Shown piece by piece: positions 9,865-20,498 of a stretch of 64,000 bases of DNA; position 1 is the first letter of the stretch; every line of letters begins with the position of its first letter. Below the pieces are notes generated by a model. It was not told the DNA's origin. It did not search any database and worked only from the letters and a program-made list of their open reading frames with translations. Where the stretch lies: assembly GCA_009760855.2 (NCBI GenBank), contig WPIO01000186.1:1-64000 (forward strand). The letters run 5' to 3'. A program made the translations under genes and the position numbers. Source of the stretch: Cristatella mucedo (taxonomy: Eukaryota; Bryozoa; Phylactolaemata; Cristatellidae).

Positions 9865-10202
9865 ATAACAATTGCCAGACCATCATTTCTACACTCAAAG
9901 TTTGCAGATCTTCGGAACAAGACCATAGCCAGTTCAAGGTCTCGCCTGAAACGAGAGAAAATCACTACATGTCTTTGGAACTAGAAGCACAACGATCTTC
10001 AGTAAACGACTATAGCGAACTCAAGTACTCACACGGAACGTTCGAGCAGCACTACATGTCGTTGAATGAAAAAGCAAGATCTGACGGCAGCTCACCGTAT
10101 GCCATACTTCAAACTTTCAGTTCTGTTAGGTATGCCGCTCCCGATAACAATATCGCAGTTAGCCCCCTCCACAGCCTGGCAGGAAAGAGGTCCTCCTACT
10201 AA
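9865..10202 (+). CDS. Terminal exon: cytoplasmic tail with four YxxL (ITAM-like) motifs
   Basis: A strong acceptor (cgtctttcttgcag) opens the exon in phase 1, and the frame runs about 112 codons to TAA. Four YxxL motifs are read directly: YMSL (9966), YSEL (10011), YMSL (10053) and YAIL (10098). The gaps from each Leu to the next Tyr are 11, 10 and 11 residues, within the ITAM definition (YxxL/I, 6-12 residues, YxxL/I). The last motif, SPYAIL, also fits the ITIM consensus. A 29-codon internal repeat (9921-10007 and from 10008) explains the array. In canonical ITAMs, phosphorylation by Src-family kinases creates docking sites for tandem-SH2 kinases such as Syk; that is known for the motif and inferred here. 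The matching copy B exon would fall just past the window end. Confidence 0.7.
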
Positions 10203-10234
10203 TGTAACGTAGGATCTTAAATTTGCTCGATGGT

Positions 10235-10320
10235 GCTTCCTTTGCAGCAGATTTAAAGTGCCTAAAAGAGACTAAGTTCTTTGAGGGCACTATATATCAA
10301 ACGCATTATTATTATTAGTT
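10235..10320 (+). mobile_element. L2-like hairpin tail downstream of copy A stop
   Basis: This is a short 5'-truncated family 1 end (tttgcagcagatttaaagtg, hairpin, then ATT repeats). It starts about 35 bases after the receptor stop codon, so it probably lies in the 3' UTR. An AATAAA lies further on, near 10647. Confidence 0.6.
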
Positions 10321-10722
10321 AATAATATATTCTCCAGTAGACTTGTTTGATGGACGGATTTCTCGAGTTCGGTTGTAAGTGAAGTGAGTATAGCGCCACT
10401 GTCGTTTAAAGTCACATAATAATAATATTAATATGTACAAATATGTAATACATAAACTTTATGGAATGCAGTCGGTGTCTAGTTGAACATCCAAAATCGT
10501 ATTAACTTCCCACAATCCCACGGGCATGTTCCAATCAGCTTCCGTAATATTCTGGTATTATTTGCACTCGCACACCATTGAAAACTGTGCTGAACTCAAT
10601 GGTTTTGCTGGTGTATGTATCTCCTCTTCTAATTGCGCAAAGATTAATAAATGCGGACTCGGCGGTTCACCACGCTTTCTGCTTCACTTTTTATCCGTTT
10701 AGTTATAGCTGGCGTTTATCAG

Positions 10723-10802
10723 CAAAAAGCTTCAGATTCAGCAATAGCTCGCAGCTGTCCACCTGCGATGCCTCCGATTCTCGTTATGAAGCCGTCTACT
10801 AG
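10723..10802 (+). CDS. Possible alternative terminal exon
   Basis: A phase 1 acceptor (ggcgtttatcag) opens a short frame ending ASDSRYEAVY before TAG. Phase 1 matches the donors of the transmembrane and 9412 exons, and the tyrosines (YEAV, terminal Y) suit a signalling tail. There is no second copy in the window to test conservation. This is weak evidence, recorded because the phase and residues fit. Confidence 0.22.
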
Positions 10803-10920
10803 CTCGCGACAATTATAGCTGCTTAGCTGGGACTCTGATCGTACATTATAGCTGTTGCAAACCTGTCATTCAGAGATATGCTGTCCAGGAGGCTTTACTT
10901 CATTGGAAAAGTTAGTAATA

Positions 10921-11055
10921 CGTTACCGCGTCTCCGGCGGCCGCAGTGCTAGTGGAGTCTCTAAACGGAGACACGAAGACATTAGCGGGCAAACGTGAGC
11001 GGTGAACCGGACTCCACTAGCCCTTCTGCCGCCGGAGACATAGTAACGTAACGAC
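10921..11055. repeat. Inverted pair of LTR ends
   Basis: The right-hand end of the gypsy LTR appears first in reverse (about 10921-10950) and then forward (about 11010-11055). This makes an imperfect inverted repeat of about 30 bases (gtctccggcgg ... tagtggagtc and its complement) around a spacer of about 60 bases. Both arms end in the same terminus as the LTRs at 15150 and 39713 (cagtaacgta). It marks a rearranged 5' edge of the gypsy element instead of a normal 5' LTR. Confidence 0.5.
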
Positions 11056-11193
11056 TGGTAAAGCAGAATTGCTACTGCAATCACGCCGCCGGTGTATGAC
11101 GGTCGAAGACGCTCGACCTCTGGATTGAACGCTGTGACGCCTGTGCGTCGGCAAACGGCTAGGACGAGGCATCTTGCACGAGAAAAGTACAAG

Positions 11194-11681
11194 CGTTTTT
11201 AGCGGGCGAGGCGCTCGTCGCGTATCTGGAACTGGAAAGAGGGAAGCGAAGGATAAAAGAAGTAAAGGAAGCGTTAGATGAGGCGTTCTCGCCAGAGGAA
11301 GGCCGCGGTGAGTACCTCCGCGACTTTGAAGGCCGCGTCCTGCAGGACGGTGAGCCGGTGCCGAACTTAACGTACGACTTGAAGCGCCTGCCCAGGCGAG
11401 CGATGCCAGACTTTAGCGGCGCCGCAAAAGAGTCGTTCCTGTACCGTCATTTTTTTAATGGACTGTCGGGCAGTGTGGCCTTCAACATTGAGGCTTCGCC
11501 GGACTTTAAAACGCTAGCGGCCGCTCTGAAGCGAGCCATTGTTCTAATGGCTACTCAGCGGGGGCGTGCACACTCTATCGTAGCGTCCCTAGAGCCAGCC
11601 GGAGCGACTCGTGCGAACGTCGTCGACGAGCGTACCATCCGCCTGGCCACCTTAGAGGCATGCGAGTCGAAGGACCGGTAG
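11194..11681 (+). pseudogene. gag: Ty3/gypsy gag (capsid region)
   Basis: This frame is open for about 160 codons without an obvious ATG. It reads GEALVAYLELERGKRR and, further on, FSGAAKESFLYRHFFNGL and ALKRAIVLMATQRG, in the style of invertebrate Ty3/gypsy capsids. It is much more GC-rich than the flanks. The frame stops at 11681. A cysteine-rich stretch at about 11785-11830 could be a broken CCHC zinc knuckle. Gag would form the virus-like particle. The same region occurs as a more decayed copy at 20690-21150. Confidence 0.55.
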
Positions 11682-12009
11682 CATTGGGAGAGCTTGGACG
11701 AGAGTCTGCAGCGGCGCTAGCGGGTTCGGCGCGCCATCGCGAGAGCGGGCAGACGGGAATCTTCGGTGGCCCTTAGAAAGCGCAATGCTGGGAGTGGCTT
11801 CGGCCATGCAGCCGGAAGCCCTGCTAACCGCAGGAACGCACCGACTACCGGACGGCCTCAGGGAAACCGGCGGCGAGGCTCCGCGGCTGGCTGGGGGCCG
11901 CGGGCCGAGTCTAGAGAGTCGCCGGTTCGGTACGGCAACGCTTAGCGGACCGCTAGAACGTTCGTTGTGCGTGACTGTCGTCGTCGTCGGCGACAAAACT
12001 GTATAAGCA

Positions 12010-12290
12010 TTGACCGACAGAGTTTCATGTGCATCAATAATTAAGGAAGAGGCTGCCCGCCGCTATACACACACACCGTACCGTCCAACCAGCACGATAT
12101 TAAAGACGGCAGTCGATCAGCCTGGTCGGGCCGTTGGACAGTGCGAGCTACAGCTTGTTATAGAGAGCAGATCTGTGCGCCATACCTTTCTCGTTGTGAG
12201 AGACATCGTCGTTGACATGATCTCGGGAACCGATTTTTTAACCTCACAGAGCGCTCAACTACAATTCCAGGAGCCCTCAAAGGAAGGTTG
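12010..12290 (+). pseudogene. Ty3/gypsy protease, C-terminal part
   Basis: The frame ends in a retropepsin-like stretch, with VRHTFLVVRDIVVDMISGTD followed by FL, corresponding to the conserved I-x-GTDFL element near the end of the enzyme. The catalytic D-S/T-G triplet is not found upstream in this frame, so the active site is missing or in the broken segment before 12010. A diverged copy is at about 21680-21800. Confidence 0.5.
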
Positions 12291-12429
12291 CCCTCATTTT
12301 AAATTGCAATCGCAGGATTGCAGTGGCGGCAGGCAGTGGCTAGCATCGTGGAGCCGGGCTCAGCATTAGAGCTCGAGATGCGATGTTTGGTGCTGCAGTT
12401 CGTCGCGGATGGCGAGACGATAGATACAC

Positions 12430-13735
12430 CTGTCTACCCGCAGCCCTGCAGAGAAGTGGTTGAGAGGTCTCGAGCCCTCGTCCGGCGCCAACTGATTCAT
12501 CCGGGTTCAACTGATCTTGTCTATCATCAACATGTAACAACAGGTAACAGCGCACCAGTACGCGTCCCTGCGCGACGAATTCCACTGCATTTGCGAGACA
12601 AGATAATGGTGCAGCCTAATACTATGCTAGAACAGGGTATCATCAGGCCGAGCTCAAGCCTGTGGTTGGCGCCAGCTGTTTACACACACCCAAAAAAAAA
12701 TCGGGAAGTGCGTATAGCAGTAGGCTATAGAGAGTTTTATAAACGTACTGCAAAGGATGCCGCTGCCCTTGCCGTTGCCGGACGAAATTCAGGCCCACCT
12801 CCATGGCTCCAGCGTCATCAGCACTCTGGACATGAATTCGGGATACTGGCAGGTACCGGTACATCCCGACGATGTCCAAAAGACGGCACTTACGCCCGGG
12901 CCAGAACTTGGTGCATTGGCCTTCTTATAAATGCCATTTGGATTATCCGGGGCTCCGGCCACATTCCAGTGGTTTATGGACTCGGTGGACTCGGTTTTGA
13001 GCGATTTACCCCTCGTTTATATTTATTTGGATGACGTGATGGTCCACAGCTGCAGCTACGTGGAGCACATCAACAAATTGAATATGGTGTTTTCTAGGCT
13101 GCAGAAGGCCGGATTGATGCTGTCTGGTGGTAAATGCCATATTGCGCAGGCGGAAGTGAAATACCTGGGGCATGTCTTTGACAGAAACGGCATGCGCCCT
13201 GACCCGGAGAAAGTGCGCCAAGTCAACGACTGACCGGCGCCGACTTCGGTGTCGGAGCTTCGCGCGTTTCTGGGCTTGGCGTCCTACTATCGCCGGTTCA
13301 TAAAGGGCTTTGCTGAGTTTGCCGCCCCGTTGCATGCACTGTTTGCAACAGAGACGCCATAAACTTGGGAGCGGACGCAGAAAAAGAGCCGCGCCTTGTC
13401 TCCTAGTAAACGAAACTAGGGCACCATCAAAAAAGAGTGTCTTGCACTCACACACGCCTTGAAGGAGTTCAGGCACTACCTCTTGGGCCGAAGATGTGAG
13501 GCCAGAACCGACCACAATCCGCTTGTGTGGATTAACGGGCAGAAAGCACAAGGGATTTTGGCATGATGGGCTGTCGCCTTACAGGAATTCGAGTTTGACA
13601 TAACATACAGAAGAGCGGAGCTTGACACTCATGCAGATGCTTTGTCGCGCCGGCCAACCGAGGACCTGCCAGCGTGTCTCGTCGAGGTTCGGCCGGTGGA
13701 TGACGTAAGCGACCTCAGAGAGATGCAGCGGTGAG
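12430..13735 (+). pseudogene. pol: Ty3/gypsy reverse transcriptase and RNase H
   Basis: Reverse transcriptase motifs in order: the N-terminal region with PARRIPLH and GIIRPSSSLW (about 12560-12665), STLDMNSGYWQVPV after a frameshift (about 12820), MPFGLSGAPATFQ (12931), the catalytic YIYLDDVMV (about 13018-13045), and KYLGHVF. RNase H and tether follow: LRAFLGLASYYRRFIKGF, KECLALTHALKEFRHYL, TDHNPLVW and DALSRRP (about 13640). At least one frameshift near 12740-12780 and several stops (13231, 13361, 13420 and around 13565) disable it. It replicated by reverse transcription in a particle; this copy is dead. Confidence 0.8.
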
Positions 13736-13737
13736 AC

Positions 13738-13997
13738 CTCTTAAAAACACACCTATTTAGGACAGCATTTAGTGGGTCTCTGTGATTCGTCCTTAATGTG
13801 CTTATGCGTGCTGACTCTGTGCATGCTGCCACTAACCACATTTGCATGCCCCTAACCATGTTATTCATGTTGTTTGTTTATCAAGCATGATATTACTCAC
13901 CATTCAATTGCGTTTCCCTTTGCAGCAAATACAAAGCACCTAGAAAGAGATTGAGTTATCTAAGGGCGCTTTATCAAGTGCATTATTATTATTATCT
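13738..13997 (+). mobile_element. L2-like 3' end inserted in gypsy pol
   Basis: This is a family 1 3' fragment of about 260 bases, starting in the last codons (AAAAACACACCTATTTAGG). It runs through the CATGCTGCCACTAACC segment and hairpin to (ATT)n at about 13981-13993. It splits RNase H from integrase, so it landed after the gypsy element. Confidence 0.8.
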
Positions 13998-14555
13998 TGA
14001 AGGTTGCCATATCAGCGCGCGGCCGCTACCTAGTGGTATTGCTGGACAGCTTCACGAAACGGCTCGAGAACGAGACACGCCGGCTGAGACAGTTCAGACG
14101 GCTCCATTAAACATTTTTGTTCGCTTTGGTATGCCGCGCTTTCTGCACTCTGACCAGGGCAGCAATTTTGAGGCGGAGGTAAATACCACGCTCTCCAATG
14201 CTTTCGGCGAACGCAAGACGCCTAAGACGCCTTACCAACCACAGGGCGACGGCGAGGTAGAAAGAGCCAACCGAACGCTACTTACCATGCTGCGCACCTC
14301 GTGTCTACACTCAGCCGGGCGGTGGGAGAGTAATCTTCCACTGCTTTTGTTTGCTTATCGTACGGCTCGGCATCAAGCTGCGGGCTATAGCCCCTACGAG
14401 CTAATGTTTGGCCGCGAGCGGCAGTGCCTCGATAGCTGCGATGAGAGCGAACCACAATACACAGGCACTACACCTGCAGTGTATGGCCACTCACTTGGTG
14501 AACAAAGCTCGTCAAATTCGCTGGCTCAAAGTGCCGCCGAAGAAGAAGCGTAGCG
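13998..14555 (+). pseudogene. Ty3/gypsy integrase core
   Basis: The frame is open to 14553. It contains FGMPRFLHSDQGSNFEAEV (the second catalytic Asp region), TPYQPQGDGEVERANRTL (the third catalytic residue, Glu) and LLLFAYRTARHQAAGYSPYE, then LMFGRE. The N-terminal HHCC zinc domain and the first catalytic Asp are missing, either lost at the L2 insertion or in a deletion. The C-terminal tail decays after about 14470. Confidence 0.75.
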
Positions 14556-14879
14556 CCGGCGGCAACCAAAACCGCCGCCCGCATATCGTCCCAGACATCT
14601 GATGTGACTGTGGGAGCACAGCCGACCGAGGCACAAGCTTGCAACGGATGGCTCGGCGGCTGGAGAATCGAAACGGTTCCGGTCACCTAGAGCATCATAC
14701 ATGACATCGGCCACCGGAACTTCGTGCATCAGGATACAGTTAAGATGTAAGTTTCAAGGCTACAAGTCTACAAGGCCTCGAATGCCGGCTCTTTTCAAAC
14801 ATCTCGTGGTCGCAGCCAGCTGAGGAGGTCGAGAGCACCGGGGAACCGACGACTGCTCGAGTTTCAGGCCGCTAGCCCT

Positions 14880-15160
14880 GCCCCCTGTCAGGCTGGCAGA
14901 CTGTGTGGTTTATAAACCTTATGCAGGAAAGGGATGTTGTGTGCAGCTGTCGCATCTCGGCCTCTGGTGTATGCCCCAATTGTAGCAGGTGGTTGAGTAA
15001 TTGAGTCGGTACAGCCTTTGATGTAAGCATGTGGCCCACCACAGTTGCACTGCCTTATCTGCATTAAGTCATCTCCCAGCTCGTAAATGTACCCACTGGG
15101 GGACTAAAGAGAGTCTCGTTCACCGCCGGAGAAGCAGTAACGTAATTTTAGGAGCTAGCA
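14880..15160 (+). mobile_element. Ty3/gypsy 3' LTR remnant
   Basis: The segment at 14970-15155 (caggtggttgag, ggcccaccacag, ctaaagaga, ending agtaacgtaa) matches the solitary LTR at 39450-39713. It lies at the expected place downstream of integrase. The left edge is uncertain. Confidence 0.6.
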
Positions 15161-15247
15161 ATCAAAACTCAGCAGTGCCCTGCACTACTAGATTCTTTAT
15201 GTTTTCCTATAATTGATTTCAATGTATCCTCTGAGATATTCGGGAAC

Positions 15248-15565
15248 ATGATTTCTTGGGAGGAATTGCACTCTTGTGCTAATCCGACGGTAAGTTCTAG
15301 ACCTACCAATACCCATCGACAAAGAGCATGGCTGGCTTGTATAGGTCAGGCAGACACCCTAGTACCTTTGAACATCTTTAAACAAGATATCGTTTGTGAC
15401 TGGAGGGGGAAAAGTATGCTCTGCTATTGGGACGAAGGCAGAAATAAGCGCGAGACAAGGCCTCCCCATGCGTTTATGTTAAAATTATGGACATGGTTGC
15501 ATGAAAGTCAGTTCCTAACTATGCCAAACATGAAAACCTATGAAAAAAGTTTAGAATTGCATTGA
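15248..15565 (+). other. Unassigned 105-codon ORF
   Basis: The open frame starts MISWEELHSCANPT and ends TYEKSLELH. A GTAAGT donor lies 50 bases after the ATG, so the ATG portion could also be a first exon. No motif is recognised and there is no second copy for comparison. It may be chance. Confidence 0.2.
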
Positions 15566-15836
15566 CAGCCGGTTACCGTTTACTTATTTAGATAATGCAC
15601 TGACCTATTCGCATACGGGCTTCAGCAAAAAACCGAGCTCAGATCTATGAACCACTTTTGTAGTAACCTTTGTGCAGCAGTGACACAGAGGAATTGCCCT
15701 AAGGCTGCGTCTACAGTTACGAACGTTCGGAGGCGAGGTACCAGAGATCCTGCGGCTACGTCATCACTTCAAAAAAATGTGGAGCGGACACAGGCAGCTT
15801 ACGGAAAGTATTTCCATCTCGTTTGCCAGGTAAATG

Positions 15837-16150
15837 ATAATAATAAAAAAAATAATAATGCACTTGACAAAGCGCCCTCAGTTAAATCAATCTATTTCTA
15901 GGCGCTTTACATTTACTGCAAATGGAAATGCAATTAAATGGTAAGTAACACAGTACTTTAAAAACAAGCAACATGAATAACGTGGTTATGGGTGATATGT
16001 GCAGGTTAAGCATGCAAATGGGGTTAGTGGCAGCATGCACAGTGTCCACACTCATATGCACATGAAGGTTGAATTACAGGGACTCACTAAATGCTGTCCT
16101 AAATAGGTGCGTTTTCAAGTTATTTTTAAATGTAGTCAAATCAGGGGATG
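15837..16150 (-). mobile_element. L2-like 3' end, antisense
   Basis: The order is (AAT)n at 15837-15860, hairpin, 3' non-coding region and last codons, with loss of similarity at about 16150. There it abuts the (AAT)n of the next element, so two family 1 ends lie in tandem. Confidence 0.75.
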
Positions 16151-16156
16151 TTCTGA

Positions 16157-18065
16157 ATAATAATAATAATATTGCACTTGATAAAGCGCCCTCAGAGAAC
16201 TTAATCTCTTTCTAGGCGCTTTACATTTGCTGCAAAGTGATACGCAATAGAATAGTAAGTAAAATCATGCTTGAAAAACAAACAAAATGAATAACATGGT
16301 TAGGGGTTACATGCACTGGGTCAGCATGCAAATGTGGTTAGTGGCAGCATGAACAGTGTCAGCACGCATAAGCACACCAAGGACGAATCACAGGGACCCA
16401 CTAAATGCTGTCCTAAATAGGTATGTTTTTAAGTTTCTTTTAAATGTGGTCAGGTCAGGGGATGTTCTGAAGCAAGCCGGGAGGGAGTTTTAGGCTTTGG
16501 CTGCATACGAACTAAATGCACGGTCTCCAAAGGAATTAAGGTTTGTACGAGGTATTTCTAGACTGTTGGATTCCGAAAAGCGAGTGGTACGATGCTTTGC
16601 CTGATGGCGTAGTATATCTGAAAGATAGGCTGGAGCCATAGAATGAAGAGACCTAAAAGTGAGCGACAAAACCTTGAAGTCAATCCGTTGCTTGACTGGT
16701 AGCCAGTGCAGGTCGGCGAGAAGTGGAGTAATGTGGCAAGTGCGACGCTCACGACAGACAAGCCTAGCTGCAGAGTTTTGCACCAGCTGCAATCGCCTGA
16801 TTGCACATGCCGGTAGGCCAGAGAGCAGTTATTAGTTATTAGTTATATATTAGTTATTAGTTAAAGAGTTGCAGAATATGAGATGGAATTTCACGAATTC
16901 ATGGACCAACTTGGATGTGGTATTCTTATATAAACGAGCCGGAATTTAGGCAATACCATGTAGCTGAAAGTAGGCAGATTTGACTGTGGAGCTCAAGTGA
17001 TCGTCTAACAAGAGGTCGCATTGGAACATGACTCCTAGATTTCGAGCTGATTAAACAGGAGATATGCTGGCAGAGCCAATTTTGAGCGTCAGCCTTTTCA
17101 ATTTGTGAATCACACTGGGTTTGCCTAAAACTATTAAGTTAGTTTTATCATTGTTAAGTTAGAAAAAATTTGCTGCCATCCATATGCGGATGTCATCATT
17201 GCATGCAGCAAGTGATTTGAGAGAATTTAAGGTGCTCGAAGGCTGGAAGGAATCAAAGCAAAGGTAGAACTGAGTGTCATCCGCATAGAAGTGATAGCCT
17301 AGATTGTGCTTGGCAATAACATCAGCAAGAGGGAGAGTATAAAACGTGAAAAGAACCGGAACCTAGCATGGAGCCCTGAGGTACCTCATATTTCAGAAGT
17401 ACCTTGGATGATCTCAGTCCATTCACGTCAACACTCTGGAGTCCTCCACTGAGATATAATCTGAACCATTGTAGAGCAATGCCAGTGATGCACAGGCGAG
17501 ATGAGAGGCGCTCTAGACGAAGTGTGTGATCGATGCTATCAAAAGCTGCCGAAAGATCGAGCAAGACAGGCAGAGACAGTCCACCCATGTCAGGATTCCT
17601 AAGTAGGTCGTTGTATACCCTAAGCAAGGCTGACTCTGTGGATTGATTAGCTCTAAAGCCAGACTGGAACTTACTAGCAAGGTTTGAGGTTTCGATATAT
17701 TGAGTTCAGCTTGTCCGCCACGACCCGTTCCAGTGTCTTTGATAGGAATGGTAGGAGGGAGACTGGGCGGTAGTTGCACAAGTTCTCTTGGTCTAGTGTC
17801 GCTTTCTTGAGAAATTGCCTGACTAAAGCTTTTTTGAAAGGTGCCGGGACATGACATGAGGCTAATGGCATATTAATGATGTTAGTTATGCATGCCAGCG
17901 ACAGATCCATGCAACGTAGGAGCAAGACAGTGTGAACAGGGTCCAGAGGACTTGTTGTCTTGTTTGATTGGGTTCCTGGAATTAGCCAGGCAGTCAATTT
18001 CTTTGAGGTAGAACTGTAGTTTGAGTGCATGCCGGCTCCTCTGATGAGCCTGTGATGAGGCATGG
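16157..18065 (-). mobile_element. L2-like LINE (family 1), 5' truncated, broken RT
   Basis: Read on the minus strand from 18065 downwards. Recognised segments are the NYRPVSLLPFLSKTLERVVA region (about 17760-17690), SLPVLLDLSAAFDSIDHT (about 17560), QGSMLGS (about 17360), HFYAD-type sequence (about 17290), and LVQNSAARLVCRERR to the end (about 16790-16500). The 3' hairpin and AAT tract follow (16240-16157). Several frameshifts and stops break the enzyme. It would have nicked DNA and copied its RNA at the site; the endonuclease half is absent. Confidence 0.8.
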
Positions 18066-19624
18066 ACACAGGCCGGTACCCACTAGTGGCCAGATGGTGG
18101 ATTCACTATCACTGTCGGCTGCTGCACAGTTGTGGTCCTTGATGAATAATCGGGGTCAACCAGAGGAGTGGAGGAGAGGAGACTCTAGTGTGAGAAGGGG
18201 CGAAGGCAGTCGTGGTCTTGCTGCTCCATGCCTTGTACAATAAACCGTTGGCATTGTTCTGGGCCAGCTTTCCGTATGCCAAACCACAAGAACGTAAATT
18301 CATACGGCAGCCGATCAATTAGGAACTGACCTAAAAAGCGTTGAAGCTGCAATCGTGGACTCACTGCACGCTGAAGCTGAATGTTGAAATTAACTTCCTA
18401 TCGAAGAATGGTGGCTAATTGTCAATGACTAAATCAGAATATGTGGGTACCCCTAAATACGTTTTTATTAGTAGCAGCAGCTCCATATCCACTCTATCGA
18501 TTTCAGAAACGTTGCAACCACTAGAGATCAATGATTTCTGTTGCCGCCCCACAAGAACGAATGTACCGGATACAGACCAACAAATAAACCAACCTCTGAT
18601 TCCGAAAAAGTGCAGATGTTTATGATTTTCTCTCGGTTTTACGTCAGTTTCCATGTCAGACAAGCTCACAAGTGTCTTGCTCGAAACTTCCTCAACGTTG
18701 AACCAGCATTACCAGTCAGAACTGGTGCTTTCCAGCCGCAACAAATAACTGTCTGTTCCACGTTTTCTACCAATAATACGGATTTTGAAAGTGGTACACT
18801 TGAGTTTAATTAATAAACAGCAAACGCTTGGCCGGTTAGCAACGTGAGCTCAAACCTTGCATTACTAGTGTGGGGTACCATAAGCTGAAAACTCTATGAG
18901 GGTCAAGGAGCCCATGTAACACAGTAACAAGTGGGGTTTTCATAATTAGTTTGTGAGTTACGGCACCGAGGGAGGACATGGTAAAGTTCTTGACCTATAA
19001 CAGGGCCCACACTTCGGTATTAGGTCACACCGCATCGCTCACACGTAGCTTCCAGAACAGTCTCCGGTAGGCTGACTTGACACCGAGTGCATCGTGCCAC
19101 CACTCGTTGCTCGGATACCCTGCTCCAAGCTATCCTTCGACGAACGGCAACGAAACGACCAACGCTTGCTGCTGTGACCCAAAGTCAAGAGCAACGCCTG
19201 AATACCTCACGATTTTATCTTCCAACATAGCCTCTGTCATTGCATTTTAGTCATAGTCGAACGGGCTGACAACTTCGGTAATAAGTGCCAATGTTGCGAC
19301 AGTGATGACTAGGAGCCGTCGCTCACCACCCCAAATCTGTCAATTGGTGTCCACTGCTGCAGGCGTTCTGGCAGTGTGGTGTAAAGATTATTGTGACTAA
19401 GATCACACATGGCCTCCATGGCTTGTTTCATAGGATGACATCCGAGGAGCTAGTAAGGCAGCTTCTAATTTTCGGCGGAGGAGCCAAGTAGCTGCCTTTA
19501 AAGCACGTTGGAAGCTGGTTTATACGGGTGCGACGATCGAAGCGCCAGACTTTGAACGAGCCCCTCAGGCCGGTGCGAAAGAGATGGCTGTACGCGCCGA
19601 CGTGATCGGAGACACGATAATACA
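18066..19624. other. No gene recognised
   Basis: Mixed sequence, with GC-richer stretches at 18080-18240 and 19000-19200. Opposing open frames at about 18419-18669 and a minus frame at 19428-19625 show no motif or splice support. Some of it may be debris of an LTR element. Confidence 0.4.
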
Positions 19625-19776
19625 AAAAATATATAATTCATTTACATATCGCCCTAAGAGAACTTAATCTCTATTCAGGTGCTTCACAAATGCCTCGGGG
19701 CTCGAGCCCACGACCTCAGTCAGACCTTAGTCGGGGCGAGCACCTTAACCACTACACCAAACCAGCTCGGCTCCTT
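19625..19776 (-). mobile_element. tRNA-derived SINE, antisense
   Basis: On the minus strand: A box (tggtgtagtggttaaggtgc), B box GGGCTCGAGCCCC, then the hairpin tail ending near 19630. It is the same family as at 1446, 5815 and 56330. Confidence 0.78.
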
Positions 19777-19869
19777 TGACCTGGTCGAACCGAACTGTTA
19801 ACTCCTATCAAGTAGCCAACCTCTGAAAGCCAAGTTTTGTTACGTATCAACTGTTTTATTTGAGATTGT

Positions 19870-20080
19870 TCTATTATTCTATACTTGTTTGAACATTGAC
19901 TATGCCATGCTTCCCACTGTCTCCTTGTTGGGCGAGACGAAGTCCGTTTGCTACCGAACGCTTGCAGAAAGCCGCTTAGGCTGTGAGTGGGCTATACAAA
20001 ACTCTCCTTCGTAACACCCAAACAGTCTTAAAGGATTTGTGGAGCTACAGACGGAGATACACTACATGCAATTTTATTGC
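19870..20080 (+). mobile_element. Family 2 non-LTR 3' end
   Basis: This matches the 3' non-coding end of the element at 39860-41342, with landmarks gccgcttaggctgtgagtgg, aaaactctcc and gtggagctacagacggagat. It is 5' truncated. Confidence 0.6.
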
Positions 20081-20111
20081 TAATGCATAAACATTTCCGG
20101 TGTCTCGAAGT

Positions 20112-20498
20112 TTACGTAAGCCTGAGGTTCGTAGTGATGAGTGATGTCCAGCTCAGTCCAAAGAACCCAATGGTAACTGTAGATTGTGAAGGCACTTCCA
20201 TCCGATGACAAGCATAGATCTGGAGCAACTGCAGTTCCCGGTAGGCTCGCCCTTGAGCGGTGTCCGATACAAGAGCACTGAGCGTACTGCCCTCTTGATA
20301 GTAGGAACCAGTACGCCCATCACTCGGGCAGCCCGGTCGAGTCAGAATCGATTCAACATTGACACTGTCGGGTCCGGAGGAGCAGAGCGTCCACGAGGTA
20401 TGGGTGGCCGCATTACCGGTGCATTCTTCCTGAGCCACACTATTGCCGGCCCAACCATTGTCAGCAGAGCGTACGGTAAGAGTAATAACCTTGGATAA
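20112..20498 (-). other. Unassigned open region
   Basis: About 125 codons are open on the minus strand (containing CTGNAATHTSWTLCSSGP). A second minus frame is open at its end with HHYEPQAYVNFETP, where YVNF fits a Grb2-type SH2 site (YxN). The plus strand is also open for 97 codons. Without a paralogue I cannot choose between them. It may be receptor-tail debris or chance. Confidence 0.2.
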
